Positions 43,064-53,127 of a DNA stretch of 64,000 nucleotides are shown here, in pieces. The stretch comes from Lysinibacillus cavernae. Its GTDB lineage: Bacteria; Bacillota; Bacilli; Bacillales_A; Planococcaceae. The translations under genes and the position numbers were made by a program. The DNA lies in NCBI RefSeq assembly GCF_009724685.1, contig NZ_WMEF01000007.1:1-64000 (forward strand). Direction: 5' to 3'. The notes under the pieces were generated by a model, which saw nothing but the letters and a program-made list of their open reading frames with translations, had not been told where the DNA came from and did no database searches. The number at the start of each line of letters is the position of its first letter. The stretch's first letter is position 1.

Positions 43064-43112
43064 GAAAAAGGCTATCTATTAGTTTCTATAAAACTAGTAG
43101 ATAGCCTTTTTT
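43064..43112. terminator. Bidirectional terminator
   Basis: AAAAAGGCTATCTA pairs with TAGATAGCCTTTTT, with an inner ACTAG-type extension and T-run. It serves the symporter gene and the convergent mnmM gene. Confidence 0.9.
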
Positions 43113-43130
43113 GTTGTAACCAAATTGAGT

Positions 43131-43706
43131 TTACATAGGGTATTCTTTCATTTTTTCCAAAGCAATGATGAATGGTGGATCGTTTTGCTGATTAAGAAAT
43201 TCATATTTTAAAACATGTACATTTTTTTGTGGAAGCTGACTCACATAGTCAATGACCGTATCGCGCTCTTCTTTACCACCAGGATGCCCGTGATAAATGA
43301 CAAGAACGATCAAGCCACCAACTTTCAGGAGTTTTAATAAGTCCTGGATAGCTTGGATGGTTGTTGTTGGTTTTGTGATGATGTCATGGTTACTACCAGG
43401 TAGATAGCCAAGATTAAAAATTGCCGCAGCTACTGGCTTGTGTACAAATAGAGCGACTTCTTCATGGCCTTTATTAAGGACAAGTGCACGATGCTCTAAT
43501 CCATGATCTAGCAGTCGAAGAAGTGTAGAATCTACTGCCTCTTTTTGGACATCAAAGGCATAGACTTGTCCTTCATCCCCGACAAGCTGTGCTAAAAACA
43601 GCGTATCATGGCCATTACCTGCAGTAGCATCAACAACCGTGTCTCCCTCTTCAATACTATCTTTTAATAGTTGCTGTGCATATTGTAAAACACGTTGTAG
43701 TTTCAT
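43131..43706 (-). CDS. mnmM: tRNA wobble-uridine methyltransferase MnmM (YtqB)
   Basis: A 191-residue class I SAM-dependent methyltransferase. The SAM-binding motif I is VVDATAGNGHDTLFLAQLVG (about 23-42), motif II is VYAFDVQKEAVDSTLLRL, and IFNLGYLPGSNH (about 114-125) is motif IV-like. This is the YtqB family, shown in B. subtilis to complete 5-methylaminomethyl-2-thiouridine in tRNA (MnmM). That assignment is from memory of recent work. Its start overlaps the stop of the radical-SAM gene by four bases. Confidence 0.88.
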   Translation of the reverse strand: MKLQRVLQYAQQLLKDSIEEGDTVVDATAGNGHDTLFLAQLVGDEGQVYAFDVQKEAVDSTLLRLLDHGLEHRALVLNKGHEEVALFVHKPVAAAIFNLGYLPGSNHDIITKPTTTIQAIQDLLKLLKVGGLIVLVIYHGHPGGKEERDTVIDYVSQLPQKNVHVLKYEFLNQQNDPPFIIALEKMKEYPM

Positions 43707-44659
43707 TTTGTAACCTCAGTCGTATATAACTTTCCCTGCCAGCTGCCACGACGTTCAAGTTCAGAATCAATGCCATTTAACACTTCCCATTTATTTACAC
43801 TCCACATTGGTCCAATCATTAAATCGATAGGACCATCACCTGTGATCCGATGAACAACCATTTCTGGCGGTAAGATTTCTAATTGATCAGCCACTAGTTT
43901 TGTGTACACGTCCTGATCTAAAAATTCTAGCATCCCTTTTTCATATTGCTTCACCATAGGTGTCCCTTTTAGCAGGTGGAGCAAGTGGATTTTGATGCCT
44001 TGGACATCTAGCTTAGCCACTTCTCGTGCAGTTTCCATCATCATGTCATAGTCTTCAAGAGGAAGACCATTAATAATATGAGAGCAAACACGAATACCAT
44101 GCTTACGCAGTTTTTCGACCCCTTCGACATAAGTAGCATAATCATGTGCGCGATTAATAAGATTCGCTGTTTTCTCATGTACTGTTTGAAGACCTAATTC
44201 AATCCACAAATACGTACGCTCGTTTAACTCGGCTAAGTATTCTACTACATCATCTGGTAAACAATCAGGACGTGTAGCAATTGAAAGACCTACAACCCCT
44301 TCTTGCGCTAAAGCAGCCTCAAACTTTTCCTTTAGAACTGGCAGTGGGGCATGTGTATTTGTATAGGCTTGGAAGTAGGCCATATATTTTCCATCCTTCC
44401 ATTTTTGATGCATTTTGTCTCGAATTTCAGCAAATTGGACATCAATTGGATCAACCTTGTTACCCGCAAAATCACCAGAGCCTGCAGCACTGCAAAATGT
44501 ACAGCCACCAAAAGCTACTGTACCATCACGGTTTGGGCAATCAAAGCCTGCGTCTAATGCTACTTTAAATACTTTATGACCAAATTGATCACGTAAATAT
44601 CGATTCCATGTATAGTACCTTTTCCCTTCTGAAGGAAAAGGAAAATTCGTTTCTGTCAT
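43703..44659 (-). CDS. ytqA: Radical-SAM protein YtqA (TIGR01212 type)
   Basis: A 318-residue radical-SAM protein. The iron-sulfur cysteines are in FDCPNRDGTVAFGGCTFCSAAGSGDF (about 40-65), with the family's extended spacing before the CxxC part. SIATRPDCLPDDVVEYL and WIELGLQTVHEKTANLINRAHD follow. It is always found with YtqB in Bacillus, and translational coupling supports a joint tRNA modification role. The precise reaction is not known to me. Confidence 0.9.
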   Translation of the reverse strand: MTETNFPFPSEGKRYYTWNRYLRDQFGHKVFKVALDAGFDCPNRDGTVAFGGCTFCSAAGSGDFAGNKVDPIDVQFAEIRDKMHQKWKDGKYMAYFQAYTNTHAPLPVLKEKFEAALAQEGVVGLSIATRPDCLPDDVVEYLAELNERTYLWIELGLQTVHEKTANLINRAHDYATYVEGVEKLRKHGIRVCSHIINGLPLEDYDMMMETAREVAKLDVQGIKIHLLHLLKGTPMVKQYEKGMLEFLDQDVYTKLVADQLEILPPEMVVHRITGDGPIDLMIGPMWSVNKWEVLNGIDSELERRGSWQGKLYTTEVTK

Positions 44660-44888
44660 GTTATTTCACTCCTCTAACACTATATTTTATCATGTGCTTT
44701 TCGTTCCGTCATGGGGTAAGGTTTTCTCATGACTTGGATGATGATTTAGTTGATAGAAAATGATAGCTAAATACCGTGTAAATAACTGAGGAGGAATTGT
44801 AAAAAGGGTAAAATTATTTTCCTTGTACTTTTAAGTATTTCAGCATACACTAGCTATTTAGGGAAGCGAAATAATGGAGGTCATCGTA

Positions 44889-46067
44889 ATGCCAAAACGT
44901 GTTTGGTTTTTAATTATCGGAATGCTTGTGAACACAACAGGCAACTCTTTTTTATGGCCTTTAAATGCCATTTATATGCATGATTATTTAGGAAAAACTT
45001 TAGCGATGGCTGGATTTGTCTTGATGCTTAATTCTGCTGCTGGGGTATTGGGAAATCTATTAGGTGGTTACTTATTTGATAGAATTGGTGGCTATAAAGC
45101 GATTATGTTAGGTATTCTGTTAACGATTGCTTCATTAATAGGTCTAACAATTTGGCACGGTTGGCCACATTATGTGTGGTTTTTAACGATACTAGGCTTT
45201 AGTGGGGGTATTGTTTTTCCAAGTATGTTCGCCTTAGCTGGAGCTGCCTGGCCTGAGGGAGGACGAAAGGCTTTTAATTCGATCTATTTAGCTCAAAATG
45301 TCGGTGTTGCAGTAGGTCCTGCACTTGCAGGTATAGTTGCAGATTATCAATTTGACTATGTCTTTAAGGTCAATTTAGTTATGTATATTTTATTCTTTTT
45401 CATTGCCTTATTTACATTTAAGCGTTTAGAGGAAGGTAGTATTGCACCAAAAAGTGTCGTGAGTGAAAGTAAAAGAATCGTTAACAAGGCACCATTCTAT
45501 GCTTTATTAATTATTAGCGCGTCCTCTGTTTTATGCTGGCTAGCTTATTCTCAATGGAGTGCGACCATTTCATCTTATACACAGGATCTAGGATTAGGAT
45601 TAAAGCAATATAGCTTACTTTGGACAATTAATGGTCTTCTAATTGTAATGGGGCAGCCACTCATTGCACCACTTGTGAAAAGATGGGAAAACAATTTAAA
45701 GCGTCAGCTAGTATTTGGCGTGATCCTTATTGCCCTTTCCTTCGGTATCATCGCTTTTGCTAGTGATTTTAAAATGTTTGGAGCAGCTATGGTTGTATTA
45801 ACATTTGGAGAAATGTTTTATACACCAGCGTTACCAACCATTGCGAATCAACTTGCACCAAAAGGTCGACAAGGATTCTATCAGGGAATTATTAATAGTG
45901 CAGCGACAGGTGGACGGATGATTGGGCCACTATTCGGTGGTATAATGGTGGATCAATTTGGCATGATTCCTCTTGTTTTAACTTTAGTGGTAATTGTGCT
46001 ATTTGCGATTATTCCATGTCTAATTTATGATTATCCTTTAAAAAAGAACAATATAGTAGCAGATTAA
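44889..46067 (+). CDS. yttB: Major facilitator transporter (YttB-like)
   Basis: A 392-residue, 12-helix MFS exporter-like protein. Motif A between helices 2 and 3 reads GGYLFDRIGGYKAIMLG. TM helices are evenly spaced and a central cytoplasmic loop spans about 190-210. I place the start at ATG 44889, eight bases after GGAGG; the in-frame ATG at 44874 contains that ribosome binding site. It resembles B. subtilis YttB and shares its position near ytqAB and leuS. Substrate unknown. Confidence 0.88.
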   Translation: MPKRVWFLIIGMLVNTTGNSFLWPLNAIYMHDYLGKTLAMAGFVLMLNSAAGVLGNLLGGYLFDRIGGYKAIMLGILLTIASLIGLTIWHGWPHYVWFLTILGFSGGIVFPSMFALAGAAWPEGGRKAFNSIYLAQNVGVAVGPALAGIVADYQFDYVFKVNLVMYILFFFIALFTFKRLEEGSIAPKSVVSESKRIVNKAPFYALLIISASSVLCWLAYSQWSATISSYTQDLGLGLKQYSLLWTINGLLIVMGQPLIAPLVKRWENNLKRQLVFGVILIALSFGIIAFASDFKMFGAAMVVLTFGEMFYTPALPTIANQLAPKGRQGFYQGIINSAATGGRMIGPLFGGIMVDQFGMIPLVLTLVVIVLFAIIPCLIYDYPLKKNNIVAD

Positions 46068-46082
46068 TAGAGATGTAGTTAG

Positions 46083-46127
46083 AAGAGTAAAAACTAGTGT
46101 CAAGCACTGGGTTTTGCTCTTTTTTCA
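46083..46127 (+). terminator. Terminator of yttB
   Basis: AAGAGTAAAAAC pairs with GTTTTGCTCTT with a G-U pair, and a nested AGTG/CACT hairpin lies inside. Six T follow. Confidence 0.8.
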
Positions 46128-46168
46128 ATAGTAGATATTGAAAAATAATCGTTACAGGATTACAATCA

Positions 46169-46194
46169 TACATATTCAAATATTTGAATATGTA
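46169..46194. promoter_or_regulatory. 26-bp perfect palindrome, ArsR-type operator
   Basis: TACATATTCAAAT followed by its exact reverse complement ATTTGAATATGTA. The core ATANNCAAAT-N-TTG shape is that of ArsR/SmtB-family operators. It lies 20 bases before the ArsR gene start, so autoregulation of the ArsR-SulP pair is expected. Confidence 0.85.
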
Positions 46195-46213
46195 GTTATG
46201 TGGAGGTTTTTTT

Positions 46214-46561
46214 ATGGAAGAAGGTTTGCAACAGTTTAAAGCGGATTTCTTTAAAGCATTAGCACATCCGTTACGCATCAGAATACTTGAACTCCTTGTA
46301 GATGGTCAGAAAAGTGTTAATGAGATTCAAGATTGTTTAGAGAAAGAGGGCTCGGCTGTTTCTCAGCAATTAAGTGTATTACGCGCTAAAAATATTGTCT
46401 ACGGCGTTAAAGAAGGTAAAAAAGTTTACTATTCTTTAAGTGATCCAATGATTGGTGAATTACTCGGAGTAGCTAAGGATATTTTTAATAACCATTTAGT
46501 TCATACCATTTCCAGATTAGAGGAAATGACGAGCAATGAAGGTAACGAAGAGAATAAGTAA
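46214..46561 (+). CDS. ArsR-family transcriptional regulator
   Basis: A 115-residue ArsR/SmtB winged helix (FKALAHPLRIRILELLVDGQKSVNEIQDCLEKEGSAVSQQLSVLRAKNIVYGVKEGKKVYYSL). The recognition helix is EGSAVSQQLSVLRAKN. Only one Cys is present (IQDC) and none of the usual metal-binding Cys pairs, so it probably senses something other than a thiophilic metal. GGAGG lies about nine bases before the ATG. A SulP transporter gene follows about 57 bases later and is its likely target together with itself. Confidence 0.92.
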   Translation: MEEGLQQFKADFFKALAHPLRIRILELLVDGQKSVNEIQDCLEKEGSAVSQQLSVLRAKNIVYGVKEGKKVYYSLSDPMIGELLGVAKDIFNNHLVHTISRLEEMTSNEGNEENK

Positions 46562-46617
46562 ATCAATGAAATTTAAAAATTGTGCTTTGCTTATTATTTC
46601 GAAGGGAAGTTTTATCT

Positions 46618-48360
46618 ATGAAAACGCTGTTTACAGGACGCTTTGAAGGGTATTCAGTTCATCATGTTAAGAAGGATTTATTGTCAGGAATTATCGTTGG
46701 AATCGTTGCTATTCCACTTGCCATGTCCTTTGCGATAGCTTCAGGTGTGAAACCTGAATATGGGATATACACGGCTTGTATTGCGGGTATTCTTATTTCT
46801 ATTTTTGGTGGATCAAAATATCAAATTGGTGGGCCAACAGGGGCGTTTGTGCCAATTCTGTTAGGCATTGTCCTTACCTATGGCTATGAAGATTTATTAC
46901 TTGCTGGTTTAATGGCTGGGGTCTTGCTTTGTTTAATGGGTATTTTTAAGTTAGGCTCTTTAATTAAGTTTATTCCTCGTCCTGTAACAGTTGGCTTTAC
47001 AGCAGGTATTGCAGTTATTATTTTTACAGGTCAAATTCCAAACTTTCTAGGGCTGACTGCTATTAAAAGACATGAGTATTTCATTTCCAATATACAAGAA
47101 ATTGTTAAGCAGTTTGGTACGACTAATCTTTATAGTATCTTAACGGCTGTCCTTTGTTTAATGACAATCCTTATTACACCGAAATTCTTTCCAAAGGTTC
47201 CTGGTGCGTTAGCGGGTATTGTTGTCTCAACTCTTGTGGCAACATTCTTTTTGCAAGGACAAGTTGCTACCATTGCAACAGCTTACGGTCAAATTCCTAA
47301 TACAATACCTCATTTTGCTATGCCTAATATCACAGTAGAACGGTTACAACAGCTTATTGGCCCAGCACTTGTCATCGCAATGCTAGGAGGCATAGAGTCG
47401 TTACTATCTGCGGTCGTTGCAGATGGAATGACAAATAGTAAGCATAACAGTAATCGAGAGCTAATCGGTCAAGGGATTGCCAATATCGTGACGCCTTTGT
47501 TCGGCGGTATTCCAGCTACGGGTGCCATTGCACGTACTGCAACCAATATTAAAACAGGCGCAGTATCTCCAATGTCAGGCATTATTCATGGTGTATTTGT
47601 ATTAGTTACATTATTGTTATTAGCTCCTTATGCATCTCATATTCCGTTAGCAAGTATGGCTCCTGTGTTGATGGTAGTAGCGTGGAATATGAGTGAACGC
47701 CACCATTTTTCACATATTGTGAAATTAAAATCTGGAGACTCACTTGTTCTATTGATTACCTTTTTATTAACAGTATTTACTAGTCTTACATTAGCTGTAG
47801 AGGTAGGGCTTGTATTAGCTGTGCTATTATTTGCGAAACGAATGAGTGAAAAACTAGTTGTCACAAAGGTTCTACCAGATCATTCGAATAAAAGTGAGAA
47901 GGTACAAGCCCATGTCGTACACCAACAGCGTGATTGTCCGCAAATTAGCATGTATACAATTGAAGGTCCAATTTTCTTTGGTGCTGCACAAAGGTTCGAA
48001 CAAACCATTGAAAGCACTTTACATCACAAACCACGAGTTTTGATATTGCGAATGGGGAAAGTGCCCTTTATGGATTCTACTGGAGAAGCATATTTTAGCA
48101 ATATCATTGAAAACTTTACAGCGCAGGGCGGTACTATTTTGATAACAGGTGTCCAAGGTGAACTAAAAGTAGTCTTTCAGCATAATGGGATCTACGATAA
48201 AATAGGGGCGCACCATTTTTATCAACATACAGGAGAAGCTATTACAAAAGCTTTCAATTATTTGGACACAAATCAATGCAAAGGATGTCAACATTTTGCC
48301 TTTCATGAATGCAAAGATTTATCAGAATCTAAGCAAAAAAAGGAATTAATTCTTCAGTAA
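46618..48360 (+). CDS. SulP-family anion transporter with STAS domain
   Basis: A 580-residue SLC26/SulP protein, with about 12-14 membrane helices up to about residue 405, then a STAS domain (about 440-555, with VPFMDSTGEAYFSNI). SulP core motifs are GLSG-type LLSGIIVGIVAIPLAMSFAIASGVKPEYGIYTA and GGSKYQIGGPTGAFVPIL. A short tail beyond the STAS domain holds Cys residues and His (QCKGCQHFAFHECKD), which could bind metal or form disulfides. I start at ATG 46618 after GAAGGGAAG. Substrate may be sulfate, bicarbonate or another anion; the linked regulator does not decide it. Confidence 0.9.
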   Translation: MKTLFTGRFEGYSVHHVKKDLLSGIIVGIVAIPLAMSFAIASGVKPEYGIYTACIAGILISIFGGSKYQIGGPTGAFVPILLGIVLTYGYEDLLLAGLMAGVLLCLMGIFKLGSLIKFIPRPVTVGFTAGIAVIIFTGQIPNFLGLTAIKRHEYFISNIQEIVKQFGTTNLYSILTAVLCLMTILITPKFFPKVPGALAGIVVSTLVATFFLQGQVATIATAYGQIPNTIPHFAMPNITVERLQQLIGPALVIAMLGGIESLLSAVVADGMTNSKHNSNRELIGQGIANIVTPLFGGIPATGAIARTATNIKTGAVSPMSGIIHGVFVLVTLLLLAPYASHIPLASMAPVLMVVAWNMSERHHFSHIVKLKSGDSLVLLITFLLTVFTSLTLAVEVGLVLAVLLFAKRMSEKLVVTKVLPDHSNKSEKVQAHVVHQQRDCPQISMYTIEGPIFFGAAQRFEQTIESTLHHKPRVLILRMGKVPFMDSTGEAYFSNIIENFTAQGGTILITGVQGELKVVFQHNGIYDKIGAHHFYQHTGEAITKAFNYLDTNQCKGCQHFAFHECKDLSESKQKKELILQ

Positions 48361-48383
48361 TGGGTTAGGCTGTAAACAAAGGC

Positions 48384-48412
48384 TTGTGCTTTTCAATACT
48401 TTCCATTAGAAT
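48384..48412 (+). promoter_or_regulatory. Sigma-A promoter of the leuS T-box transcript
   Basis: TTGTGC (48384-48389), a 17-base spacer and TAGAAT (48407-48412), just before the T-box leader. Confidence 0.65.
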
Positions 48413-48418
48413 AAATGC

Positions 48419-48668
48419 AATATCATGTAAAGACTGTGATGAGGAATAGTAGATTTGTGGTTCTTTTTAGAGAGCTAGCGGTTGGTGGAAGCTAGTAAGA
48501 AAGCAAATTGAACTCGCCTTCTGAGTCTGCCCGCGTGAAATAGCGCGTGTCGTTTCTTCCGCGTTAAGGAAGCCTTGAGCCGAGTGTAATCACTAATTTG
48601 GGTGGTACCGCGGGAGTACAAATTCTCTCGTCCCTTCTATAAAGAATGGGGCGAGTTTTTTTATTTTT
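48419..48668 (+). ncRNA. Leucine T-box leader
   Basis: Stem I contains AGAGAGCTAGCGGTTGGTGGA. A candidate specifier CTC (Leu) is at 48513-48515 in the segment TGAACTCGCC. The T-box sequence GGTGGTACCGCGG is at 48601-48613. A terminator, CTCGTCCC with GGGGCGAG (about 48628-48656), is followed by a T-run. Uncharged tRNA-Leu would stabilise the antiterminator and allow leuS transcription. Confidence 0.93.
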
Positions 48669-48725
48669 TAAATATTTTGTCAATTCTGATGAAGAGCAGC
48701 ATGACTAATTGAAGGAGGAAAAAGA

Positions 48726-51143
48726 ATGAGTTTTAATCATCTACAAATTGAAAAAAAGTGGCAGCAGTATTGGGCTGATAACAAAACATTTAAAACTGAA
48801 AATGAAACAGCAAAGCCTAAATTTTATGCCTTAGATATGTTCCCATATCCATCGGGTGCAGGGCTTCATGTAGGGCATCCAGAGGGGTACACTGCGACGG
48901 ATATTCTATCACGCTTTAAACGTATGCAAGGATTCAATGTGTTGCATCCAATGGGCTGGGACGCCTTTGGTTTACCAGCTGAGCAATATGCACTTGATAC
49001 AGGCAATGATCCAGCAGAATTTACAGCCAAAAATATTGCGACATTTAAACGCCAAATCCAAGAACTAGGCTTCAGCTATGATTGGGATCGTGAAATTAAC
49101 ACAACGGACCCAGATTATTATAAATGGACACAATGGATTTTTATCCAACTTTATAAAAAAGGTTTAGCTTATGTTGATGAAGTTGCTGTTAACTGGTGTC
49201 CAGCGCTTGGCACTGTATTAGCCAATGAAGAAGTTATTGATGGAAAATCAGAGCGTGGTGGGCATCCAGTAGAGCGTCGACCAATGAAGCAATGGATGCT
49301 AAAAATTACAGCTTATGCAGACCGTTTAATCGACGATTTAGAAGAAGTAGATTGGCCAGAGTCTATTAAAGATATGCAGCGCAACTGGATTGGTCGTTCA
49401 GAAGGGGCCGAAGTAACATTTGGTATTGATGGTACAGATCAAAACTTCACTGTGTTCACAACACGCCCTGATACATTATTTGGTGCTACATATTGTGTGC
49501 TTGCACCTGAGCATAAATTAGTGGAACAAATAACAGCAGCTGAACAACGTCAAGTTGTCGAAGCTTATTTGGAAAAAGTCAAAATGAAATCTGACCTAGA
49601 GCGTACAGATTTAGCTAAAGAAAAAACAGGCGTATTTACAGGCGCCTATGCAATTAATCCGATTAACGGTAAAAAAATGCCGATTTGGATTGCTGACTAT
49701 GTGTTAGTGTCTTATGGTACAGGTGCCATTATGGCGGTGCCAGCACATGATGAACGTGACTATGAGTTTGCAACTGAGTTCAACTTAGAAATTATTCCTG
49801 TGCTTGAAGGTGGCGACATCAACAAAGAAGCGTTTACAGGTGATGGTCAACATATTAACTCTGAATTCCTTAACGGCTTAAATAAAGAAGACGGTATTGC
49901 GAAGGCTGTTGAATGGTTAGAGGAAAAAGGCGTAGGGGAGAAGAAAATCTCTTATCGTCTGCGTGACTGGTTATTCTCTCGTCAACGTTACTGGGGTGAA
50001 CCGATTCCAATGATTCATTGGGAAGATGGCACGATTTCACCAGTTCCGGAAACGGAATTACCATTAATGCTTCCGAAAACAGATAATATCCGTCCATCGG
50101 GTACTGGTGAATCACCATTAGCTAATATTGCAGAATGGGTAAATGTTGTAGATCCAGAGACAGGTAAAAAAGGACGTCGTGAAACAAATACTATGCCACA
50201 GTGGGCAGGATCTAGCTGGTACTTCTTACGCTATATCGACCCTACAAATACAGAAGCGATTGCAGACCCAGAGTTACTAAAACGCTGGTTACCAGTTGAT
50301 ATTTATATTGGTGGAGCGGAACATGCTGTATTACATTTACTTTACGCTCGTTTCTGGCATAAAGTTCTATATGATTTAGGTGTTGTTCACACGAAAGAGC
50401 CATTCCAAAAATTATTTAACCAAGGCATGATCCTAGGTGAAGGTAATGAAAAAATGTCTAAATCTAAAGGCAATGTCGTAAACCCAGATGAAATCATTGC
50501 GTCTCATGGTGCGGATACATTACGTTTATATGAAATGTTCATGGGACCACTAGAGGCATCTGTTGCATGGTCTACAAATGGTTTAGATGGAGCACGTCGC
50601 TTCTTAGACCGTATCTGGCGTCTATTTGTCAATGAAGAGGATGGGGCAATCTCAGCAAAAATTCAAGTGTCTAACGACCAAACACTTGAAAAAGCATATC
50701 ATCAAACAGTGAAAAAAGTGACAGAGGATTATGAAGGTATTCGCTTTAACACAGCTATTTCACAAATGATGGTATTTATCAATGATTGCTATAAAGCGGA
50801 TGTAATCCCAACAGCTTATGCGGAAGGTTTCGTTAAAATGCTAGCACCAATCGCTCCACATATTGCAGAAGAACTATGGCAGTTATTAGGTCATGAATCT
50901 ACACTTTCTTATGAGCAATGGCCAACATACGATGAAGCTAAACTTGTGGATGATGAAGTGGAAATTGCTGTGCAAGTTGCTGGTAAAGTCCGTGCTAAGA
51001 TCGTTGTAGCGAAAGATGCTTCAAAAGAGGACATCGAAAAAGTAGCGCTAGCTGATGAAAAAGTACAAGAATATATGGCTGGTAAGAACTTAGTGAAAAT
51101 CATCGTTATTCCAGGCAAACTTGTCAATATTGTCGTTAAATAA
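48726..51143 (+). CDS. leuS: Leucyl-tRNA synthetase
   Basis: An 805-residue class I aminoacyl-tRNA synthetase. The HIGH-type motif is HVGHPEGYT (about 41-49) and the KMSKS motif is [13 protein letters not shown] (about 576-588). An editing domain (CP1) is present, with [19 protein letters not shown] (about 240-258) and [16 protein letters not shown]. The C-terminal anticodon-binding domain ends at VNIVVK. Length is typical for the Bacillus enzyme. AAGGAGG precedes the ATG by eight bases. It is controlled by the leucine T-box just upstream. Confidence 0.98.
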   Translation: MSFNHLQIEKKWQQYWADNKTFKTENETAKPKFYALDMFPYPSGAGLHVGHPEGYTATDILSRFKRMQGFNVLHPMGWDAFGLPAEQYALDTGNDPAEFTAKNIATFKRQIQELGFSYDWDREINTTDPDYYKWTQWIFIQLYKKGLAYVDEVAVNWCPALGTVLANEEVIDGKSERGGHPVERRPMKQWMLKITAYADRLIDDLEEVDWPESIKDMQRNWIGRSEGAEVTFGIDGTDQNFTVFTTRPDTLFGATYCVLAPEHKLVEQITAAEQRQVVEAYLEKVKMKSDLERTDLAKEKTGVFTGAYAINPINGKKMPIWIADYVLVSYGTGAIMAVPAHDERDYEFATEFNLEIIPVLEGGDINKEAFTGDGQHINSEFLNGLNKEDGIAKAVEWLEEKGVGEKKISYRLRDWLFSRQRYWGEPIPMIHWEDGTISPVPETELPLMLPKTDNIRPSGTGESPLANIAEWVNVVDPETGKKGRRETNTMPQWAGSSWYFLRYIDPTNTEAIADPELLKRWLPVDIYIGGAEHAVLHLLYARFWHKVLYDLGVVHTKEPFQKLFNQGMILGEGNEKMSKSKGNVVNPDEIIASHGADTLRLYEMFMGPLEASVAWSTNGLDGARRFLDRIWRLFVNEEDGAISAKIQVSNDQTLEKAYHQTVKKVTEDYEGIRFNTAISQMMVFINDCYKADVIPTAYAEGFVKMLAPIAPHIAEELWQLLGHESTLSYEQWPTYDEAKLVDDEVEIAVQVAGKVRAKIVVAKDASKEDIEKVALADEKVQEYMAGKNLVKIIVIPGKLVNIVVK

Positions 51144-51158
51144 AAGGACATAAATAAT

Positions 51159-51205
51159 AAAAATGTACATTGCTAAATGAAATTTTAGTGATGTGCATTT
51201 TTTAT
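51159..51205 (+). terminator. Terminator of leuS
   Basis: AATGTACATTGCTAAA pairs imperfectly with TTTAGTGATGTGCATT, followed by a T-run (TTTTTTATTTT). Confidence 0.75.
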
Positions 51206-51329
51206 TTTAAGAGGTTTTATTAGTAGTTAAAACGACAACAAATGTTGAGTCAAGTACAACTACTCTATTTAATTATTTCTTTACCTAATAACAAACCAAT
51301 TAGGAATAGGCAAAAACAAGTTCTTCAAA

Positions 51330-51367
51330 AATAAAAAACTGCATCCTTCACCATCGGGATGCAGTTC
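51330..51367 (-). terminator. Terminator of the NupC gene
   Basis: AACTGCATCC pairs with GGATGCAGTT; on the minus strand it is followed by TTTTTTATTTTTG. It lies 35 bases beyond the end of the nucleoside transporter gene. Confidence 0.92.
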
Positions 51368-51401
51368 AAACAAAATAGCAACAATTCGGCTGTATAAAAA
51401 A

Positions 51402-52583
51402 TTAGATAATCAAACCAACAACGATGGCCGTTAGGATACTAACAAGTGTAGCGCCATACAACAACTTTAAGCCAAAACGAGCAACGACATTCCCTTGTCT
51501 TTCGTTCAATCCTTTTACCGCGCCAGAAATAATACCGATAGATGAGAAGTTGGCAAAGGACACAAGGAATACAGAAATAATGCCCAGTGTACGTTCATTC
51601 ATGGACTGAGCTACGTCGCCAAGATTGATCATGGCAACAAATTCATTCGTTACTAATTTAGTTGCCATAATTCCTCCAGCAGTAACAGCATCTGCCCATG
51701 GAATACCCATTAGGAAAGCGATTGGTGCAAAGATATAGCCCAATATTTCTTGGAAGGAGATGCCGAGAATCATATCAAATAGTGAATTGATTAAATCCAT
51801 TAAGGCTACGAAACCGATTAACATTGCGCCTACAATGATGGCTACTTTAAATCCGTCCATTATATATTCGCCAAGCATTTGAAAGAATGCTTGCTTATGC
51901 TCATCTTCAATCGTTAAGATATCTTCTTTGTCGTCTACTGTATACGGATTAATGATTGAAACAATGATAAATCCACCAAATAGGTTCAATACGATGGCCG
52001 TTACGACATACTTTGGTTCAATCATCGTCATATAGGCTCCAACAACTGACATCGAAACAGTCGACATAGCTGATGCGCATAATGTATACATACGCTGTGG
52101 AGCAATTTTATCTAATTGTTTTTTTACAGTAATGAATACTTCAGATTGACCTACCATTGCAGAAGCAACAGCATTATAGGATTCCAATTTCCCCATACCA
52201 CTTACTTTGCTTAAAAGTAATCCTATCCATTTCATGAAGAAGGGAAGAATTTTAAAATGCTGCAAGATCCCAATCAAAACAGATATAAAGACAATCGGTA
52301 ATAGTACACCTATAAAGAAGGGAGATTCTCCTTCGTTTGCTAAACCTCCAAAAACAAATGATATGCCTGTACTTGCGTAAGACAATAAATAATCAAATAC
52401 TTTTGTGATTCCTTTTATTAGAATATAACCAACCGTTGTATTGAGTAGTAGTGCTGCCAATAGAAATTGGATGATTAACATAACTACTATATATTTATAT
52501 TTTATTTCTTTTTTGTTTTTACTCATTAACAGAGCTAAAGCAAAAACAAGTAGTAATCCACAAAAGGATATTAAGTATCTCAT
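51402..52583 (-). CDS. nupC: NupC-family nucleoside transporter (CNT)
   Basis: A 393-residue concentrative nucleoside transporter, the same length as B. subtilis NupC. The family motif GQSEVFITVKKQLD (about 147-160) and the NEFVAM (about 314-319) and SFANFSSIGI (about 338-347) elements are present. I take the start at ATG 52583, eight bases after GGAGG; the in-frame ATG at 52598 contains that ribosome binding site. It imports pyrimidine or purine nucleosides with protons or sodium. It stands alone, with a tandem GTCAGAC element in its upstream region. Confidence 0.93.
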   Translation of the reverse strand: MRYLISFCGLLLVFALALLMSKNKKEIKYKYIVVMLIIQFLLAALLLNTTVGYILIKGITKVFDYLLSYASTGISFVFGGLANEGESPFFIGVLLPIVFISVLIGILQHFKILPFFMKWIGLLLSKVSGMGKLESYNAVASAMVGQSEVFITVKKQLDKIAPQRMYTLCASAMSTVSMSVVGAYMTMIEPKYVVTAIVLNLFGGFIIVSIINPYTVDDKEDILTIEDEHKQAFFQMLGEYIMDGFKVAIIVGAMLIGFVALMDLINSLFDMILGISFQEILGYIFAPIAFLMGIPWADAVTAGGIMATKLVTNEFVAMINLGDVAQSMNERTLGIISVFLVSFANFSSIGIISGAVKGLNERQGNVVARFGLKLLYGATLVSILTAIVVGLII

Positions 52584-53127
52584 AAGTTCCTCCATAAGTA
52601 TCTGTGATATTTTGTCATGATGTTCCAATTTCAGAAGAACAGCCAAAGATCTTAATTAGTCAGACGTCAGACAAACAATCTCACTATAACAGTTTTTTTA
52701 CTAGCTATTCAATAGATAATAGAAAAAAAGTATGTAGCAAGGCATATAAGTACGATAAATACAGAAGTGATGGAAAGAGATTATCGCATTTAAGACGAAA
52801 ATGATTATGATTTCTCACGTTGTGTTAACGATTGGAATGACAACGAAAAATTGTTTTCCTTATAGAAATTTGCAAGGACAACTAAAACTCCAATATAAAA
52901 ACACTTTTTTATTGTGTGAAGCTTTTAAAATATTATGTCCAACGTTTTAAATAAATCAAATAAGTGTATTGTTCAACTTATTTCGTTCGTTAAGTTTACG
53001 CATTTTATCAAGCATACTGATGAGGCTTTTCGATTTAATAAAAAATATTGGATATTTTTCTTTTTTTTATGAAACCAACTCGCAGAGGGCTACGACTATA
53101 ATGTGAATGTGCATAGGAGGTGTTTGG
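52584..53127. other. Divergent region between nupC and the ECF sigma gene
   Basis: No gene is supported here. It contains a GTCAGAC direct repeat at 52659-52672, a possible operator for the nucleoside transporter, and the ECF promoter described separately. The rest is AT-rich without clear signals. Confidence 0.5.
53070..53096 (+). promoter_or_regulatory. ECF-type (autoregulated) promoter
   Basis: TGAAAC (53070-53075), a 17-base spacer and CGAC (53093-53096) match the Bacillus ECF promoter pattern (TGAAAC, then CGTC/CGAC). It sits 31 bases before the sigma gene start, so the sigma factor probably drives its own operon. Confidence 0.75.

Noticed and set aside
52659..52672. GTCAGAC tandem as a defined operator
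   Set aside because: It is suggestive, but I cannot tie it to a known regulator, so I mention it only inside the gap entry.
52604..52804. 66-codon open frame in the nupC-sigma gap
   Set aside because: No good ribosome binding site, composition typical of AT-rich noncoding sequence, and no recognisable features.
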